From: Rhizobium sp. 18065
GTDB lineage: Bacteria; Pseudomonadota; Alphaproteobacteria; Rhizobiales; Rhizobiaceae
DNA: 64,000 nt
Assembly (NCBI RefSeq): GCF_902706095.1
Contig: NZ_CACSJP010000007.1
Coordinates: forward strand, 1 to 64,000
Direction of reading: 5' to 3'
The translations under genes and the position numbers were made by a program. The notes beneath the pieces were generated by a model. It made no database searches. It was given only the letters and a program-made list of their open reading frames with translations, and had not been told where the DNA came from. This document shows, piece by piece, positions 8,353 through 18,544 of this stretch (positions are counted from its first letter, which is position 1; every line of letters starts with the position of its first letter).

Positions 8353-9213
8353 GCGCGGCGGCTTGCGGCGCCTGGACGGCACCACGCGGAATTTCAGGAG
8401 CGCCGCATTGAATTCGGCGCCGATGATGAAGATGGCGCCGACCATGTAGAGAAACACCAGCACGATCATCACCGAAGCGAGACCCGCATAGGTCGCCGCA
8501 TAATTGGCGAAACTGGCAAGATACGAGGCAAAGACCAGCGCCCCGACCAGCCAGAGCACCAGCGTCAACAGCACGCCGGGCAGCACGTCGAGGAAACGCC
8601 GGTGCCCGGCCGGCAGGCCGAGGTGAAACACCATCAGGCCGATCACCAGCAAGCCGATCGTGCCATAGACGCGCCAGTTGGCGACCGTCGCCAGGAACTC
8701 CTTCAGGAACGGGAACCACTTTTCGGCAAAGGCCAGAGCTACCGGCACGGCAACGAGAAGCGCGCTGATGGCGGCCAGCACCACGACCGCGCCAAGCACG
8801 AAGCCGAAGGAGACCAGGCGCGTGATGTACCAGGGCCGCGTCTCGGGCACACGGTAGGCCCGGTTCAGCGACACCCGGAGCGCCTCGACGCCGTTGGAGG
8901 CGAAATAGGCCGCGGCCAGAACCGAGACCGTCAGCAACCCGCCGCGCGGAATGGTCAGGACTTCCACCACCTGATCCGACAGCGGTTTGGCGATGGTCTC
9001 CGGCCAGGTGTCGAAAATGATGTGCACCGCAGTCTCGGCGAACATGTTCGCGCCGAGAAAACCGGCCAGCGCCGTACCGAAGATCAGAAAGGGAAACACC
9101 GCAAGCAGCGCCGATAGCGCGACATGGCTCGCCATGGCCCAGCCGTCATCCTCTGAAAAATGGTAGAGGGCATCGTAGCTGACCTTGTAGAGCATGCGGA
9201 AGAAAGCCGGCAT
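8320..9213 (-). CDS. YihY/BrkB family inner-membrane protein
   Basis: A 297-residue protein with about six transmembrane helices and the YihY/BrkB features: the N-terminal DDGWAMASHVALSALLAVFPFLIF segment, FASNGVEALRVSLNRAYRVPETRPW in the middle, and a final IIGAEFNAALLKFR. The tail is basic and cytoplasmic. It was once called ribonuclease BN in error; its function is unknown and a transport role is assumed. AAGGAGA precedes the ATG at 9213, which rules out the longer frame. It converges on gluQ with a 33-bp overlap and is divergent from the SDR gene. Confidence 0.9.
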   Translation of the reverse strand: MPAFFRMLYKVSYDALYHFSEDDGWAMASHVALSALLAVFPFLIFGTALAGFLGANMFAETAVHIIFDTWPETIAKPLSDQVVEVLTIPRGGLLTVSVLAAAYFASNGVEALRVSLNRAYRVPETRPWYITRLVSFGFVLGAVVVLAAISALLVAVPVALAFAEKWFPFLKEFLATVANWRVYGTIGLLVIGLMVFHLGLPAGHRRFLDVLPGVLLTLVLWLVGALVFASYLASFANYAATYAGLASVMIVLVFLYMVGAIFIIGAEFNAALLKFRVVPSRRRKPPRSEADEAADIG

Positions 9214-9301
9214 CCCGTCTCCTTGGTTGCGGCGCGCGATTGTCACGCGCCGACGAATATGGGAAACCCGTTCCCGTTTGTACAGGAACAAGAGGTCTCG
9301 T

Positions 9302-10126
9302 TTGCCCAGCATCATCGTCACCGGCTGTTCGTCCGGCATCGGCGCCTATTGCGCCGAAGCCCTCAAGCGCGACGGCTGGCGGGTTTTCGCCACGGTCCGC
9401 AAGCCGGACCAGATGCAAGCGCTCGAAGACAAAGGCATCGAGGCCTTCGTCATGGACTATACCGACACCGACAGCATCGCAAGGCTGGTCGACACCGTCG
9501 CCGAGCGCACCGGAGGCCGGATCGATGCGCTGTTCAACAACGGCGCCTATGGCCAGCCGGGCGCGGTCGAGGACCTCTCCACAGACGTTTTGCGCCGGCA
9601 ATTCGAAACCAATGTCTTCGGCTGGCACGACCTGACGCGGCGGATCATCCCCTTGATGCGCGCCCAGCGTCGCGGCCGCATCGTCCAGTGCTCGTCGATC
9701 CTCGGCCTGCTGCCCTATCGCTGGCGCGGCGCCTACACGGCGTCGAAATATGCGCTGGAAGGGCTGAGCCTGACGCTGCGCATGGAACTCGAAGGCAGCG
9801 GCATCCAGGTGAGCCTGATCGAGCCCGGGCCGATCGAAAGCCGCTTCACCGCCAATGCTCTGGCAAAGATCCGCGAGAACATCGATCTTGTCCATTCGCC
9901 GCACGCCGCAGAATACAGCAAGCAACTGGCGCGGCTCGATGGAAGCGGCCCGGTCAACCGCCACAAGCTCGGACCGGACGCCGTCTACAAAGTCCTGCAG
10001 CATGCCTTGACCGCGACGCGCGCGCGCCCACATTACCTCGTAACCAAGCCGGCGAAACAGGGTGCGCTGCTCAAGCGCCTGCTGCCGGCAGACCTCTTCT
10101 ACAGATTGATGCGATCGCTGGACTGA
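9302..10126 (+). CDS. Short-chain dehydrogenase/reductase (SDR)
   Basis: A 274-residue Rossmann-fold oxidoreductase with the cofactor motif TGCSSGIG, the NNGAYG variant of the NNAG motif, a catalytic Ser in CSSILG, and YTASK (Tyr-x3-Lys). The family reduces or oxidises carbonyl/hydroxyl groups with NAD(P). The Arg after the glycine motif region (ATVRKPDQ) suggests NADP use, but this is a guess. I choose the TTG at 9302 because AAGAGGT sits five to six bases upstream and the longer frame runs into the yihY promoter and start. The substrate is unknown. Confidence 0.88.
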   Translation: MPSIIVTGCSSGIGAYCAEALKRDGWRVFATVRKPDQMQALEDKGIEAFVMDYTDTDSIARLVDTVAERTGGRIDALFNNGAYGQPGAVEDLSTDVLRRQFETNVFGWHDLTRRIIPLMRAQRRGRIVQCSSILGLLPYRWRGAYTASKYALEGLSLTLRMELEGSGIQVSLIEPGPIESRFTANALAKIRENIDLVHSPHAAEYSKQLARLDGSGPVNRHKLGPDAVYKVLQHALTATRARPHYLVTKPAKQGALLKRLLPADLFYRLMRSLD

Positions 10127-10154
10127 CCAGCACCAACAAGGGCATAAACACGCC

Positions 10155-10352
10155 ATGTCAGCCTTCCTTACTACGCTTACCCTGATCGTCATGGGCCTCG
10201 TCGTGATCGTTCTGATGCGCGGCCTTTTCACCATGCTGAAGGGCGGCAGCGGCAATACCTCGAACAAGCTGATGCAGGCGCGTATCGTGCTGCAGGCGAT
10301 CGCCATTGCGCTGATCATGCTGACGCTGTGGGTCACCGGCGGCGGACGCTGA
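10155..10352 (+). CDS. Twin-transmembrane small protein (HIG1-like)
   Basis: A 65-residue protein made of two hydrophobic helices (about residues 3-24 and 43-61) joined by a basic loop GGSGNTSNKLMQARI. This matches the HIG_1_N/twin-transmembrane proteins that commonly precede the cobalamin adenosyltransferase gene in alphaproteobacteria. Function in bacteria is not established; mitochondrial relatives help assemble respiratory complexes. It ends 8 bp before the next gene, so the two are probably co-transcribed with the SDR. Confidence 0.85.
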   Translation: MSAFLTTLTLIVMGLVVIVLMRGLFTMLKGGSGNTSNKLMQARIVLQAIAIALIMLTLWVTGGGR

Positions 10353-10360
10353 GAAAACAG

Positions 10361-10939
10361 ATGGTCAAGCTCAACAAGATCTACACCCGCACCGGCGATG
10401 ACGGCACCACGGCCCTGGTATCGGGTCCACGCCGCCTGAAACACGACCTGCGCGTCGATGCCTATGGCACGATCGACGAGACCAATTCGGCGATCGGCAT
10501 CGCCCGTTTGCACACCGCCGATCTCCCCGAACTCGACGCGATGCTGATGCGCATCCAGAACGACCTGTTCGATCTTGGCGCCGATCTCGCCGCCCCCGAC
10601 ACCGGCGAGGTGCTGAGTTACGAGCCGCTGCGCATCATCCAGTCCCAGGTCGATCGCATCGAGCAGGAAATCGACGCGGTCAACGCCCGCCTCGACCCGC
10701 TGAAATCCTTCATCCTGCCCGGCGGCACCCCTGCTGCTGCCCACCTGCATCTTGCCCGCACCATCGCGCGCCGCGCCGAGCGCATCATGGTCGATCTGTC
10801 GCGCATCGAGGGCGAAGAGGTCGGTGGCGCGGCGCTGAAATACATCAACCGGCTGTCCGACTTCCTCTTCGTCGCCGCCCGCCATGCCAATGACGACGGC
10901 AAGGCGGATGTTTTGTGGGTGCCGGGGAAGAATAGGTAG
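10361..10939 (+). CDS. PduO-type cob(I)alamin adenosyltransferase
   Basis: A 192-residue enzyme beginning MVKLNKIYTRTGDDGTTAL, the ATP-binding start of PduO-type ATP:corrinoid adenosyltransferases, with further conserved phrases FILPGGTPAAAHLHLARTIARRAER and YINRLSDFLFVAAR. It makes adenosylcobalamin from cob(I)alamin and ATP in the cytoplasm. The ATG at 10361 is chosen because it starts the conserved motif; the longer frame overlaps the preceding gene. It complements the aerobic cobaltochelatase genes cobS-cobT at 38.5-41.4 kb, which indicate that the organism makes B12. Confidence 0.92.
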   Translation: MVKLNKIYTRTGDDGTTALVSGPRRLKHDLRVDAYGTIDETNSAIGIARLHTADLPELDAMLMRIQNDLFDLGADLAAPDTGEVLSYEPLRIIQSQVDRIEQEIDAVNARLDPLKSFILPGGTPAAAHLHLARTIARRAERIMVDLSRIEGEEVGGAALKYINRLSDFLFVAARHANDDGKADVLWVPGKNR

Positions 10940-11009
10940 CTTTGGGAATTGCGCGGGTATTCGTGCATCCGGGGTTTGTAATTTTGTCGCGTCCTTGTGC
11001 CCGGCAACA

Positions 11010-11054
11010 CCCCCCTCTGCCCTGCCGGGCATCTCCCCCACACGGGGGGAGATC
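11010..11054 (+). repeat. Rhizobial-type palindromic repeat, copy 1
   Basis: The unit reads CCCCCCTCTG, a short hairpin loop region, then ATCTCCCCCACACGGGGGGAGAT. The second half is itself a palindrome. Copy 2 lies 131 bp away in inverted orientation and differs mainly in the inner loop. Short elements of this kind are scattered between genes in Rhizobiales genomes. Confidence 0.75.
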
Positions 11055-11185
11055 GACCGGGGTTGGCCGCTCGACCAACCGGAAATCTTGTGTGTTCGAA
11101 GCCGATGCAATGGTGCGATGTCTTGTCGTCCATGTGTTTACCTGAGCAATGCAGTCCATTGCTCTCCCTTGCGCCGAGGTCTCGG

Positions 11186-11234
11186 CGATCTCCCCCCGTG
11201 TGGGGGAGATGTCGGCGGAGCCGACAGAGGGGGG
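11186..11234 (-). repeat. Rhizobial-type palindromic repeat, copy 2 (inverted)
   Basis: The reverse complement matches copy 1: CCCCCCTCTG, then a different hairpin TCGGCTCCGCCGAC, then the same ATCTCCCCCACACGGGGGGAGATCG. The pair therefore forms long inverted repeats around a 131-bp centre. This could be a mobile MITE-like unit or two independent insertions. Confidence 0.75.
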
Positions 11235-11648
11235 CGAACTGGCACTGACGGTTTCTGCTTAACCTGTCGGCGTCATGCTCAAACTTCAAAACCTTCAAAA
11301 ATCCCATGCCAAACCACCGGTCGGATTGTCCTCCTCCGGGGATAGCGTGTCAGTCTCGGACAGGGCGCCAGAAGCAACCTGATTGAATAATTTATATGGC
11401 TCCTTCCGGCGCCCCGTTCGGCGATTTTTGCCGGTTGCATGCGTCTCTCTGGCAAGGCGGCTCTGGCTTTGAGACCGAAGTCTCGTCGTCAACCGGGCTT
11501 GGGTCCGGAACGCCTGGTTGAGACGTCCTGGCCGGGTGCCCGGGAGGTTTCAGGTTCTCGGCGGATGTGCGCACATCCCGACCTGACCCTCGCCCGGGGA
11601 GCGGGTCATTTGCGACCATAGCTCCCGCCGTCTTTGTCACCGGACCCG

Positions 11649-11672
11649 ATCAATCAATCACTCAATCAATCA
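11649..11672 (+). repeat. Tetranucleotide run (ATCA)6 with one variant
   Basis: Six ATCA units in a row, with the fourth reading CTCA. It lies in the gene-free region and has no evident role. Such runs can vary in length by slippage. Confidence 0.8.
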
Positions 11673-12082
11673 GCCAGGTCCGGCGCCTTGTTTGTGTGCC
11701 GCTGAGGCACGCCCGATGGCCGTTGGGATCGAGGTTGGCTCAAACCATCCGAGGTCTTTGCCATCCATCATCCCTCCACCAGAGGGAGACCGTTGCATCC
11801 GGCCCGGAGGGTCTGGCCTGCGACAGCCGCGCCCTCCGGCGCCGGTTCCGCTTCGCCGGGCTCGCAACACCCGGTGTATCCGAAGGCGGAACGGGGAGAG
11901 TATGGCACGGCTCAAAACCAGGGGGATGAAATGGGGTGCGTTTTATTGAAAAGACTGGGGGAATTGGAAAAGTCATCCCCGCGACAGGTGCGGAATGCGA
12001 CAATGCCTTGCAGACCCCTGTTGCGCACATCACACATCGGCTAGGCTGGCCACCAACCGAAAGCCAGGCGCGACGAGGCACG

Positions 12083-12880
12083 ATGTTTATTCCATTGCAT
12101 GATCGCAACGCGCTGAAGCATATCAAACGGCAATATGTGACCCTTGGGCTGATCACTGCCAATGTGGTGGTCCATGTATTGACCCTGATGATGCCGGAAA
12201 AGCTGCTGGAGATGTGTATCTACGGCCTGGGTTTCATTGCAGCGGTTGTTTTCGATTTTGCCGATCTCGACCCCTCTCTGGTACTGGTTCCGGAAGACAG
12301 CACCTATGTGACCTATGCCTTCCTGCATGCCAGCTGGCTGCATTTCGGCTCGAACATGCTGTTCCTCTGGGTGTTCGGCGACAATGTCGAGGACGCGCTC
12401 GGGCATTGGCGGTTTCTGCTGTTCTATCTCGTTTGCGCCGCGGCCGGTGCGCTGGTGCATGGACTGCTCGCACCGACTTCTCAGGCGCCGCTGATCGGCG
12501 CATCGGGTGCGGTCTCCGGCGTGGTCGCGGCCTATCTGATGCTGCACCCGAAGGTGCGCGTCTGGGTGCTGGTGCTGATGCGCTTCCCGCTGCCGTTGCC
12601 CGCCTTCATTCCGCTGGCGCTGTGGATCGGCCAGCAGTTTTTCATGCTGCTGTTCAACGCGGACAGCAATGTCTCCTTTGGCGCCCATGTCGGTGGCATC
12701 ATCGCCGGCGCCCTGCTGGTGCTCGTGCTTCGCCGCCCCGGCGTGCCGCTGTTCGATCGCACCATCGTCACGCCGCGCGCCGTCGAGCACCGGGAAAGCC
12801 CCATGGCCGAAGTCGTTGTTCCGGCGCCAGCACAGCCGACGGCCCGGACCACGCCCCGGGTCAGCCATTGGGGACGATGA
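12083..12880 (+). CDS. Rhomboid family intramembrane serine protease
   Basis: A 265-residue membrane protein with about six hydrophobic helices. The catalytic serine is in GASGAVSGVVAAYLMLHP and the catalytic histidine is in FGAHVGGIIAGALL, with an upstream LHASWLHFGSNMLFLWVFGDNVE loop segment conserved in rhomboids. It would cleave other membrane proteins within the bilayer; the substrate is unknown. The ATG at 12083 has a weak GAGG upstream. The longer frame to 11936 adds a stretch unlike the family. A Pro/Thr-rich tail follows the last helix. Confidence 0.92.
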   Translation: MFIPLHDRNALKHIKRQYVTLGLITANVVVHVLTLMMPEKLLEMCIYGLGFIAAVVFDFADLDPSLVLVPEDSTYVTYAFLHASWLHFGSNMLFLWVFGDNVEDALGHWRFLLFYLVCAAAGALVHGLLAPTSQAPLIGASGAVSGVVAAYLMLHPKVRVWVLVLMRFPLPLPAFIPLALWIGQQFFMLLFNADSNVSFGAHVGGIIAGALLVLVLRRPGVPLFDRTIVTPRAVEHRESPMAEVVVPAPAQPTARTTPRVSHWGR

Positions 12881-12901
12881 ACCGCATGCGGCGTGCCGCT
12901 T

Positions 12902-12925
12902 ATTGACGTGAACGTAAACGTCAAT
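12902..12925. promoter_or_regulatory. ACGT-repeat palindrome upstream of etfBA
   Basis: ATTGACGT and ACGTCAAT are perfect inverted arms around an eight-base centre that holds a third ACGT. The three ACGT units (12906, 12912, 12918) are spaced exactly six bases apart. It ends 140 bp before the etfB start. The pattern resembles binding sites of MerR-type LiuR regulators of branched-chain amino acid and acyl-CoA oxidation genes; that assignment is inference. Confidence 0.45.
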
Positions 12926-13065
12926 TATTGCTGTCATCAAACGCCGCGGCAATCGGCGTCAGGCGTTGTGTTTGGACAAAAAATGCGTATCGATGTCGCC
13001 AATCGACAAACGGCGGACCGCTTTCAAGCGCATTTTCCGGCGGAAAGCAGTGAAGGAAGGAACCC

Positions 13066-13815
<750 letters not shown>

Positions 13816-13840
13816 GCGGAACGCATAGGAGATTACGAAA

Positions 13841-14770
13841 ATGGCCATTCTTCTTCTGGCAGAACATGATAACGCAACCCTGTCCGACCAGACCGCCAAG
13901 ACACTGACGGCCGCCGCCAAGATTGGCGGCGACGTGCATGTGCTGGTCGCGGGTGCCGGCGCCAAGGCAGCCGCCGACGCGGCCGCCAAGCTGTCGGGCG
14001 TCACCAAGGTACTGCTCGCCGACGACGCAAGCCTTGCCAACAACCTCGCAGAGCCGCTGGCGGCCCTCATCGTTTCGCTTGCCGGCAGCTATGACACGAT
14101 CATCGCGCCTGCGACATCGGTCGGCAAGAACGTCCTGCCGCGCGTCGCAGCCCTGCTCGACGTGATGCAGGTCTCGGAAATCATCGAAGTGGTGTCCGCC
14201 GATACCTACAAGCGTCCGATCTATGCCGGTAACGCCATCCAGACCGTGCAGTCGACCGACGCCAAACGCGTGATCACTGTGCGCACCGCCTCGTTTGCTG
14301 CCGCGACTGAAGGTGGTTCCGCGGCCGTGGAAACGATAGCAGCCGTTGCCAATCCGGGCCTGTCGACCCATGTCTCGGACGCGCTGTCGTCTTCGGACCG
14401 TCCGGAACTGACCTCGGCCAAGATCATCATCTCGGGTGGTCGCGCCCTGGGTTCGTCGGAAAAGTTCCAGCAGGTCATCCTGCCGGTGGCCGACAAGCTC
14501 GGTGCGGCCGTCGGCGCGTCGCGTGCCGCAGTCGATGCCGGCTATGCGCCGAACGACTGGCAGGTCGGCCAGACCGGCAAGGTGGTTGCCCCGCAGCTCT
14601 ACATCGCCTGCGGTATCTCCGGTGCCATCCAGCATCTCGCCGGCATGAAGGACTCGAAGGTCATCGTCGCGATCAACAAGGACGAGGAAGCCCCGATCTT
14701 CCAGGTGGCCGACTACGGCCTTGTCGCCGATCTCTTCGAAGCCCTGCCGGAGCTTGAAAAGGCGCTTTGA
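13841..14770 (+). CDS. etfA: Electron transfer flavoprotein, alpha subunit
   Basis: A 309-residue partner of EtfB. The C-terminal FAD domain is intact: [38 protein letters not shown], then [32 protein letters not shown] and [28 protein letters not shown]. It binds the redox FAD of the complex. AGGAG lies before the ATG. A strong hairpin terminator follows at 14827, so etfBA is probably a two-gene unit; the next gene has its own leader. Confidence 0.97.
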   Translation: MAILLLAEHDNATLSDQTAKTLTAAAKIGGDVHVLVAGAGAKAAADAAAKLSGVTKVLLADDASLANNLAEPLAALIVSLAGSYDTIIAPATSVGKNVLPRVAALLDVMQVSEIIEVVSADTYKRPIYAGNAIQTVQSTDAKRVITVRTASFAAATEGGSAAVETIAAVANPGLSTHVSDALSSSDRPELTSAKIIISGGRALGSSEKFQQVILPVADKLGAAVGASRAAVDAGYAPNDWQVGQTGKVVAPQLYIACGISGAIQHLAGMKDSKVIVAINKDEEAPIFQVADYGLVADLFEALPELEKAL

Positions 14771-14826
14771 TCCGCTCTCCTTCGCAACCGCGAAAGGGCT
14801 GGAAAAACACCCGGCATGGGTCTATC

Positions 14827-14863
14827 AATTGCCGGGCTCGCGAAAGCGGGCCCGGCAATTTTG
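14827..14863 (+). terminator. Rho-independent terminator of etfBA
   Basis: AATTGCCGGGC (14827-14837) pairs perfectly with GCCCGGCAATT (14850-14860) around a 12-base loop, followed by TTG. The T run is short, but the 11-bp stem is strong and lies about 60 bases past the etfA stop. Confidence 0.75.
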
Positions 14864-14916
14864 TGAAGACATTCATCTTTGCGAAGAACTTTGAATTCGA
14901 TGGGTAGGAGAGCGGG

Positions 14917-15798
<882 letters not shown>

Positions 15799-16118
15799 CG
15801 GTACGCGCCTTGCTGATCGAGGCATTCAAGACTATATTTGCGGAGTGAGAGGCGAGCTTTCGCCCGCCCCTCTGGTTTACTGACGGAATGTGACCCGCAC
15901 GGCAGCTTGCCACCCCGTGCGGGTTTTCCGTATCGTAAACGTGATGCTAAATGGTTTTGGCCACATAGATCACCCTCCAATTGCGCGGCGAGGCCATCGC
16001 CCTGGTCGGAGTGGCCTATCCTCTCCGATGCGTCTGGCAGAACGCGTCTGCTTTCGCCGCACAACCATCGGGAGAATAGCGCAAAGCCTGCCCTCGTCCA
16101 GAGGCAGGAATTCTGCAG
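15799..16118. other. Gene-free region between hbd and tlpA
   Basis: The two genes converge on this 320-bp stretch. It holds a strong plus-strand terminator (15894-15927). A minus-strand frame over 15765-16064 lacks family resemblance. Nothing else is recognisable. Confidence 0.6.
15894..15927 (+). terminator. Rho-independent terminator
   Basis: CCCGCACGG pairs with CCGTGCGGG around a 12-base loop and is followed directly by TTTT. It lies about 95 bases past the 3-hydroxybutyryl-CoA dehydrogenase stop and probably ends that transcript. Confidence 0.8.
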
Positions 16119-16781
16119 TCAGGCGCCGGCGGCAGCCGCGATCAGCGCCTTGGCATCCGGACTGTCCCAGGCGGCCGGGCCGTTCATCGAACCGAGCAGG
16201 CAGCCCTTTTCGTCAATCAGCAGCGTCGCCGGCAGACCGAAGGCAAGGCCCTGCTTCTTCAGGCTGTTGAACACGCCCATCGAGGCGTCGCGGTAAAGCC
16301 CGAGCGCATGAACGCCGGTTTCCTCGAGAAACGCCTTCGGCTTTTCAGCGTCGCCATTGTCGATATTGATCGCCAGAACCTGGAAACGATCGCCGCCAAC
16401 CGCAGTCTGCAGGTTGTTCAGCGCCGGCATTTCCTCCCGGCACGGCACGCACCAGGTCGCCCAGAGATTGAGCAGCACGGTCTTGCCGGCAAAATCGGCC
16501 GTCGTCATCGGCTTGTCGGCGGCATCGCGGAACGACAGACCTTCGATCAGTTTTGGCGCGTCGACCGGCACCATCGCCGCCACATCTCCGGTCATGTAGG
16601 AGGTCAGGGCGCTGGCGCGGGCGACCGAACCCTCGCATTGGCCGGCAACTGCCGTCTCCGCGCCATTGCCAGACACCGTCTGCTTCACGTATACCGCTGC
16701 CGCGCCGGCGATTACGCCGGCAATCGCCGCAATCGCAACCAGCTTGACGGGGAAGAGGCCGGACGGTCTTTTTTCAGTCAT
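16119..16781 (-). CDS. tlpA: Thiol:disulfide interchange protein, TlpA family
   Basis: A 220-residue protein with an N-terminal membrane anchor (about residues 12-33), a periplasmic thioredoxin domain and the redox motif [18 protein letters not shown]. The C-terminal [13 protein letters not shown] with its cis-proline completes the fold. TlpA reduces periplasmic thiols and is needed for maturation of cytochrome oxidase in Bradyrhizobium. The ATG at 16781 is favoured by TGGAG six bases upstream; a start at 16802 is also possible. It is divergent from argH with only 24 bp between start codons. Confidence 0.92.
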   Translation of the reverse strand: MTEKRPSGLFPVKLVAIAAIAGVIAGAAAVYVKQTVSGNGAETAVAGQCEGSVARASALTSYMTGDVAAMVPVDAPKLIEGLSFRDAADKPMTTADFAGKTVLLNLWATWCVPCREEMPALNNLQTAVGGDRFQVLAINIDNGDAEKPKAFLEETGVHALGLYRDASMGVFNSLKKQGLAFGLPATLLIDEKGCLLGSMNGPAAWDSPDAKALIAAAAGA

Positions 16782-16805
16782 GTCATTCTCCAGGATAGGC
16801 ATTTC

Positions 16806-18209
16806 ATGGCCGAGGACATCAAGGACAGCAAATCCTCCAACCAGATGTGGGGCGGTCGCTTCGCCTCCGGCCCGGCAGCCATCATGGAGGAGATAAATGC
16901 CTCGATCGGTTTCGACAAGAAGCTTTACGCCCAGGACATCCGCGGCTCTATAGCGCATGCGACCATGCTGGCGCATCAAGGCATTATCGGCGCCGAAGAC
17001 AAAGACAAGATCGTTCACGGCCTGAACACGATCCTGTCAGAGATCGAGGCCGGCCAGTTCATCTTTTCGCGCAAGCTCGAAGACATTCACATGAACATCG
17101 AGGCGCGCCTGGCAGACCTGATCGGCCCGGCTGCCGGCCGGCTGCACACGGCCCGCTCGCGCAACGACCAGGTGGCGCTCGACTTCCGCCTCTGGGTCAA
17201 GGAAGAGTTGCAGAAGACGGAACAGGCCTTGACCGGCCTGATCGCCGCCTTTCTCGACCGCGCCGAAGAACATGCCGACACAGTCATGCCCGGCTTCACC
17301 CATCTCCAGACGGCGCAGCCGGTGACCTTCGGCCACCACTGCATGGCCTATGTCGAGATGTTCGGCCGCGACCGTCAGCGTGTGCGCCACGCGATCGAGC
17401 ACCTCGACGAAAGCCCGATCGGGGCCGCAGCCCTGGCCGGCACCGGCTATCCGATCGACCGCCACATGACGGCCAAGGCGCTCGGTTTCCGCGAGCCGAC
17501 CCGCAACTCGATCGACACAGTGTCGGACCGCGATTTTGCGCTCGAATTCCTGTCGATCGCCTCGATTGCCGCTGTGCATCTGTCGCGTCTCGCCGAGGAA
17601 ATCGTCATCTGGTCGACGCCGCAATTCGGCTTCATCCGCCTGTCGGATGCCTTTTCGACCGGCTCGTCGATCATGCCGCAGAAGAAGAACCCGGATGCCG
17701 CCGAACTGGTGCGCGCCAAGACCGGCCGGATCAACGGTTCGTTGATCGCCCTTCTGACCATCATGAAGGGCCTGCCGCTCGCCTATTCGAAGGATATGCA
17801 GGAAGACAAGGAACAGGTCTTCGACGCAGCCGAGAGCCTGGAACTGGCAATCGCCGCGATGACCGGCATGGTCCGCGACATGACGATCCGCACCGACCGC
17901 ATGAAGGCGGCGGCCGGCTCGGGTTATTCGACCGCGACCGATCTTGCCGACTGGCTTGTGCGCGAGGCGGGTCTGCCCTTCCGCGACGCCCACCATGTCA
18001 CCGGCCGCGCCGTGGCGCTGGCCGAGAGCAAGAGCTGCGATCTGGCCGAACTTTCGCTGGAAGACCTGCAGGGCATCCATGCGGCGATCACAGACGACGT
18101 CTTCAACGTCCTGACAGTCGAGGCCTCGGTCGCCAGCCGCAAGAGCTTCGGCGGCACAGCACCTTCGGAAGTCAGGAAGCAGATCGCCTGGTGGCGTGCC
18201 AGAAACTAG
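16806..18209 (+). CDS. argH: Argininosuccinate lyase
   Basis: A 467-residue enzyme of the fumarase/aspartase superfamily, with [12 protein letters not shown] near the start, [15 protein letters not shown] in the middle, and the family signature [12 protein letters not shown] near residue 286-297. It splits argininosuccinate to arginine and fumarate, the last step of arginine synthesis, in the cytoplasm as a tetramer. The ATG at 16806 begins the conserved N-terminus; the longer frame runs antisense through tlpA. It heads the argH-lptM-lysA cluster, an order shared by many proteobacteria. Confidence 0.97.
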   Translation: MAEDIKDSKSSNQMWGGRFASGPAAIMEEINASIGFDKKLYAQDIRGSIAHATMLAHQGIIGAEDKDKIVHGLNTILSEIEAGQFIFSRKLEDIHMNIEARLADLIGPAAGRLHTARSRNDQVALDFRLWVKEELQKTEQALTGLIAAFLDRAEEHADTVMPGFTHLQTAQPVTFGHHCMAYVEMFGRDRQRVRHAIEHLDESPIGAAALAGTGYPIDRHMTAKALGFREPTRNSIDTVSDRDFALEFLSIASIAAVHLSRLAEEIVIWSTPQFGFIRLSDAFSTGSSIMPQKKNPDAAELVRAKTGRINGSLIALLTIMKGLPLAYSKDMQEDKEQVFDAAESLELAIAAMTGMVRDMTIRTDRMKAAAGSGYSTATDLADWLVREAGLPFRDAHHVTGRAVALAESKSCDLAELSLEDLQGIHAAITDDVFNVLTVEASVASRKSFGGTAPSEVRKQIAWWRARN

Positions 18210-18330
18210 ACACGAAACTGAACACGTAGCTGCACAGGCAACCGATCACGCAGGCGTCAGGTATTCATCACCAGAATCAGGGTGCACAAGCGCCCTGTCT
18301 TTCGCTAGAGCCTTTGGACAACATAATTCG

Positions 18331-18531
18331 ATGGATTGGATCATGGTGAAAACGCTTAACCGCCCGACGATCGCCGTTTCTCTGCTGCTGGCAGCAATGC
18401 TCGCGCTTTCCGGCTGTGGCCGCAAGGGCGACCTTGATCCGCCGAGCACGCCGGTCGACCAGCAGAACAAGCGCGACTCGAAACCGCAAGCGACGCCCGA
18501 CACGCCTTTCCTCCTCGATCCGCTCCTTTGA
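18331..18531 (+). CDS. lptM: Small lipoprotein LptM-like (YifL)
   Basis: A 66-residue lipoprotein. A hydrophobic signal leads to the lipobox LSGC, and the mature part starts CGRKGDLDPP, the glycine/proline-rich motif of LptM, which in E. coli helps LptD fold with correct disulfides in the LPS translocon. It lies between argH and lysA, the usual place for this gene. An alternative ATG at 18343 would shorten it by four residues and has GGA about seven bases upstream. The rest of the protein is hydrophilic and unstructured. Confidence 0.85.
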   Translation: MDWIMVKTLNRPTIAVSLLLAAMLALSGCGRKGDLDPPSTPVDQQNKRDSKPQATPDTPFLLDPLL

Positions 18532-18544
18532 CAGGTCTTTCCCG

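Larger units (their letters stand above)
10940..12082. other. 1.1-kb gene-free region with repeats
   Basis: This is the longest stretch of the window without a credible gene. Frames on both strands are Arg/Pro/Gly-rich, as expected of chance frames in GC-rich DNA, and lack ribosome sites. It holds an inverted pair of palindromic repeats (11010-11054 and 11186-11234) and a tetranucleotide run (11649-11672), both listed separately. The rest shows several short GC hairpins but nothing I can name. It may contain an unrecognised RNA or a decayed gene. Confidence 0.6.

Noticed and set aside
9146..11110. A 654-residue minus-strand frame
   Set aside because: It is the antisense of the SDR and adenosyltransferase genes, which have clear motifs on the plus strand.
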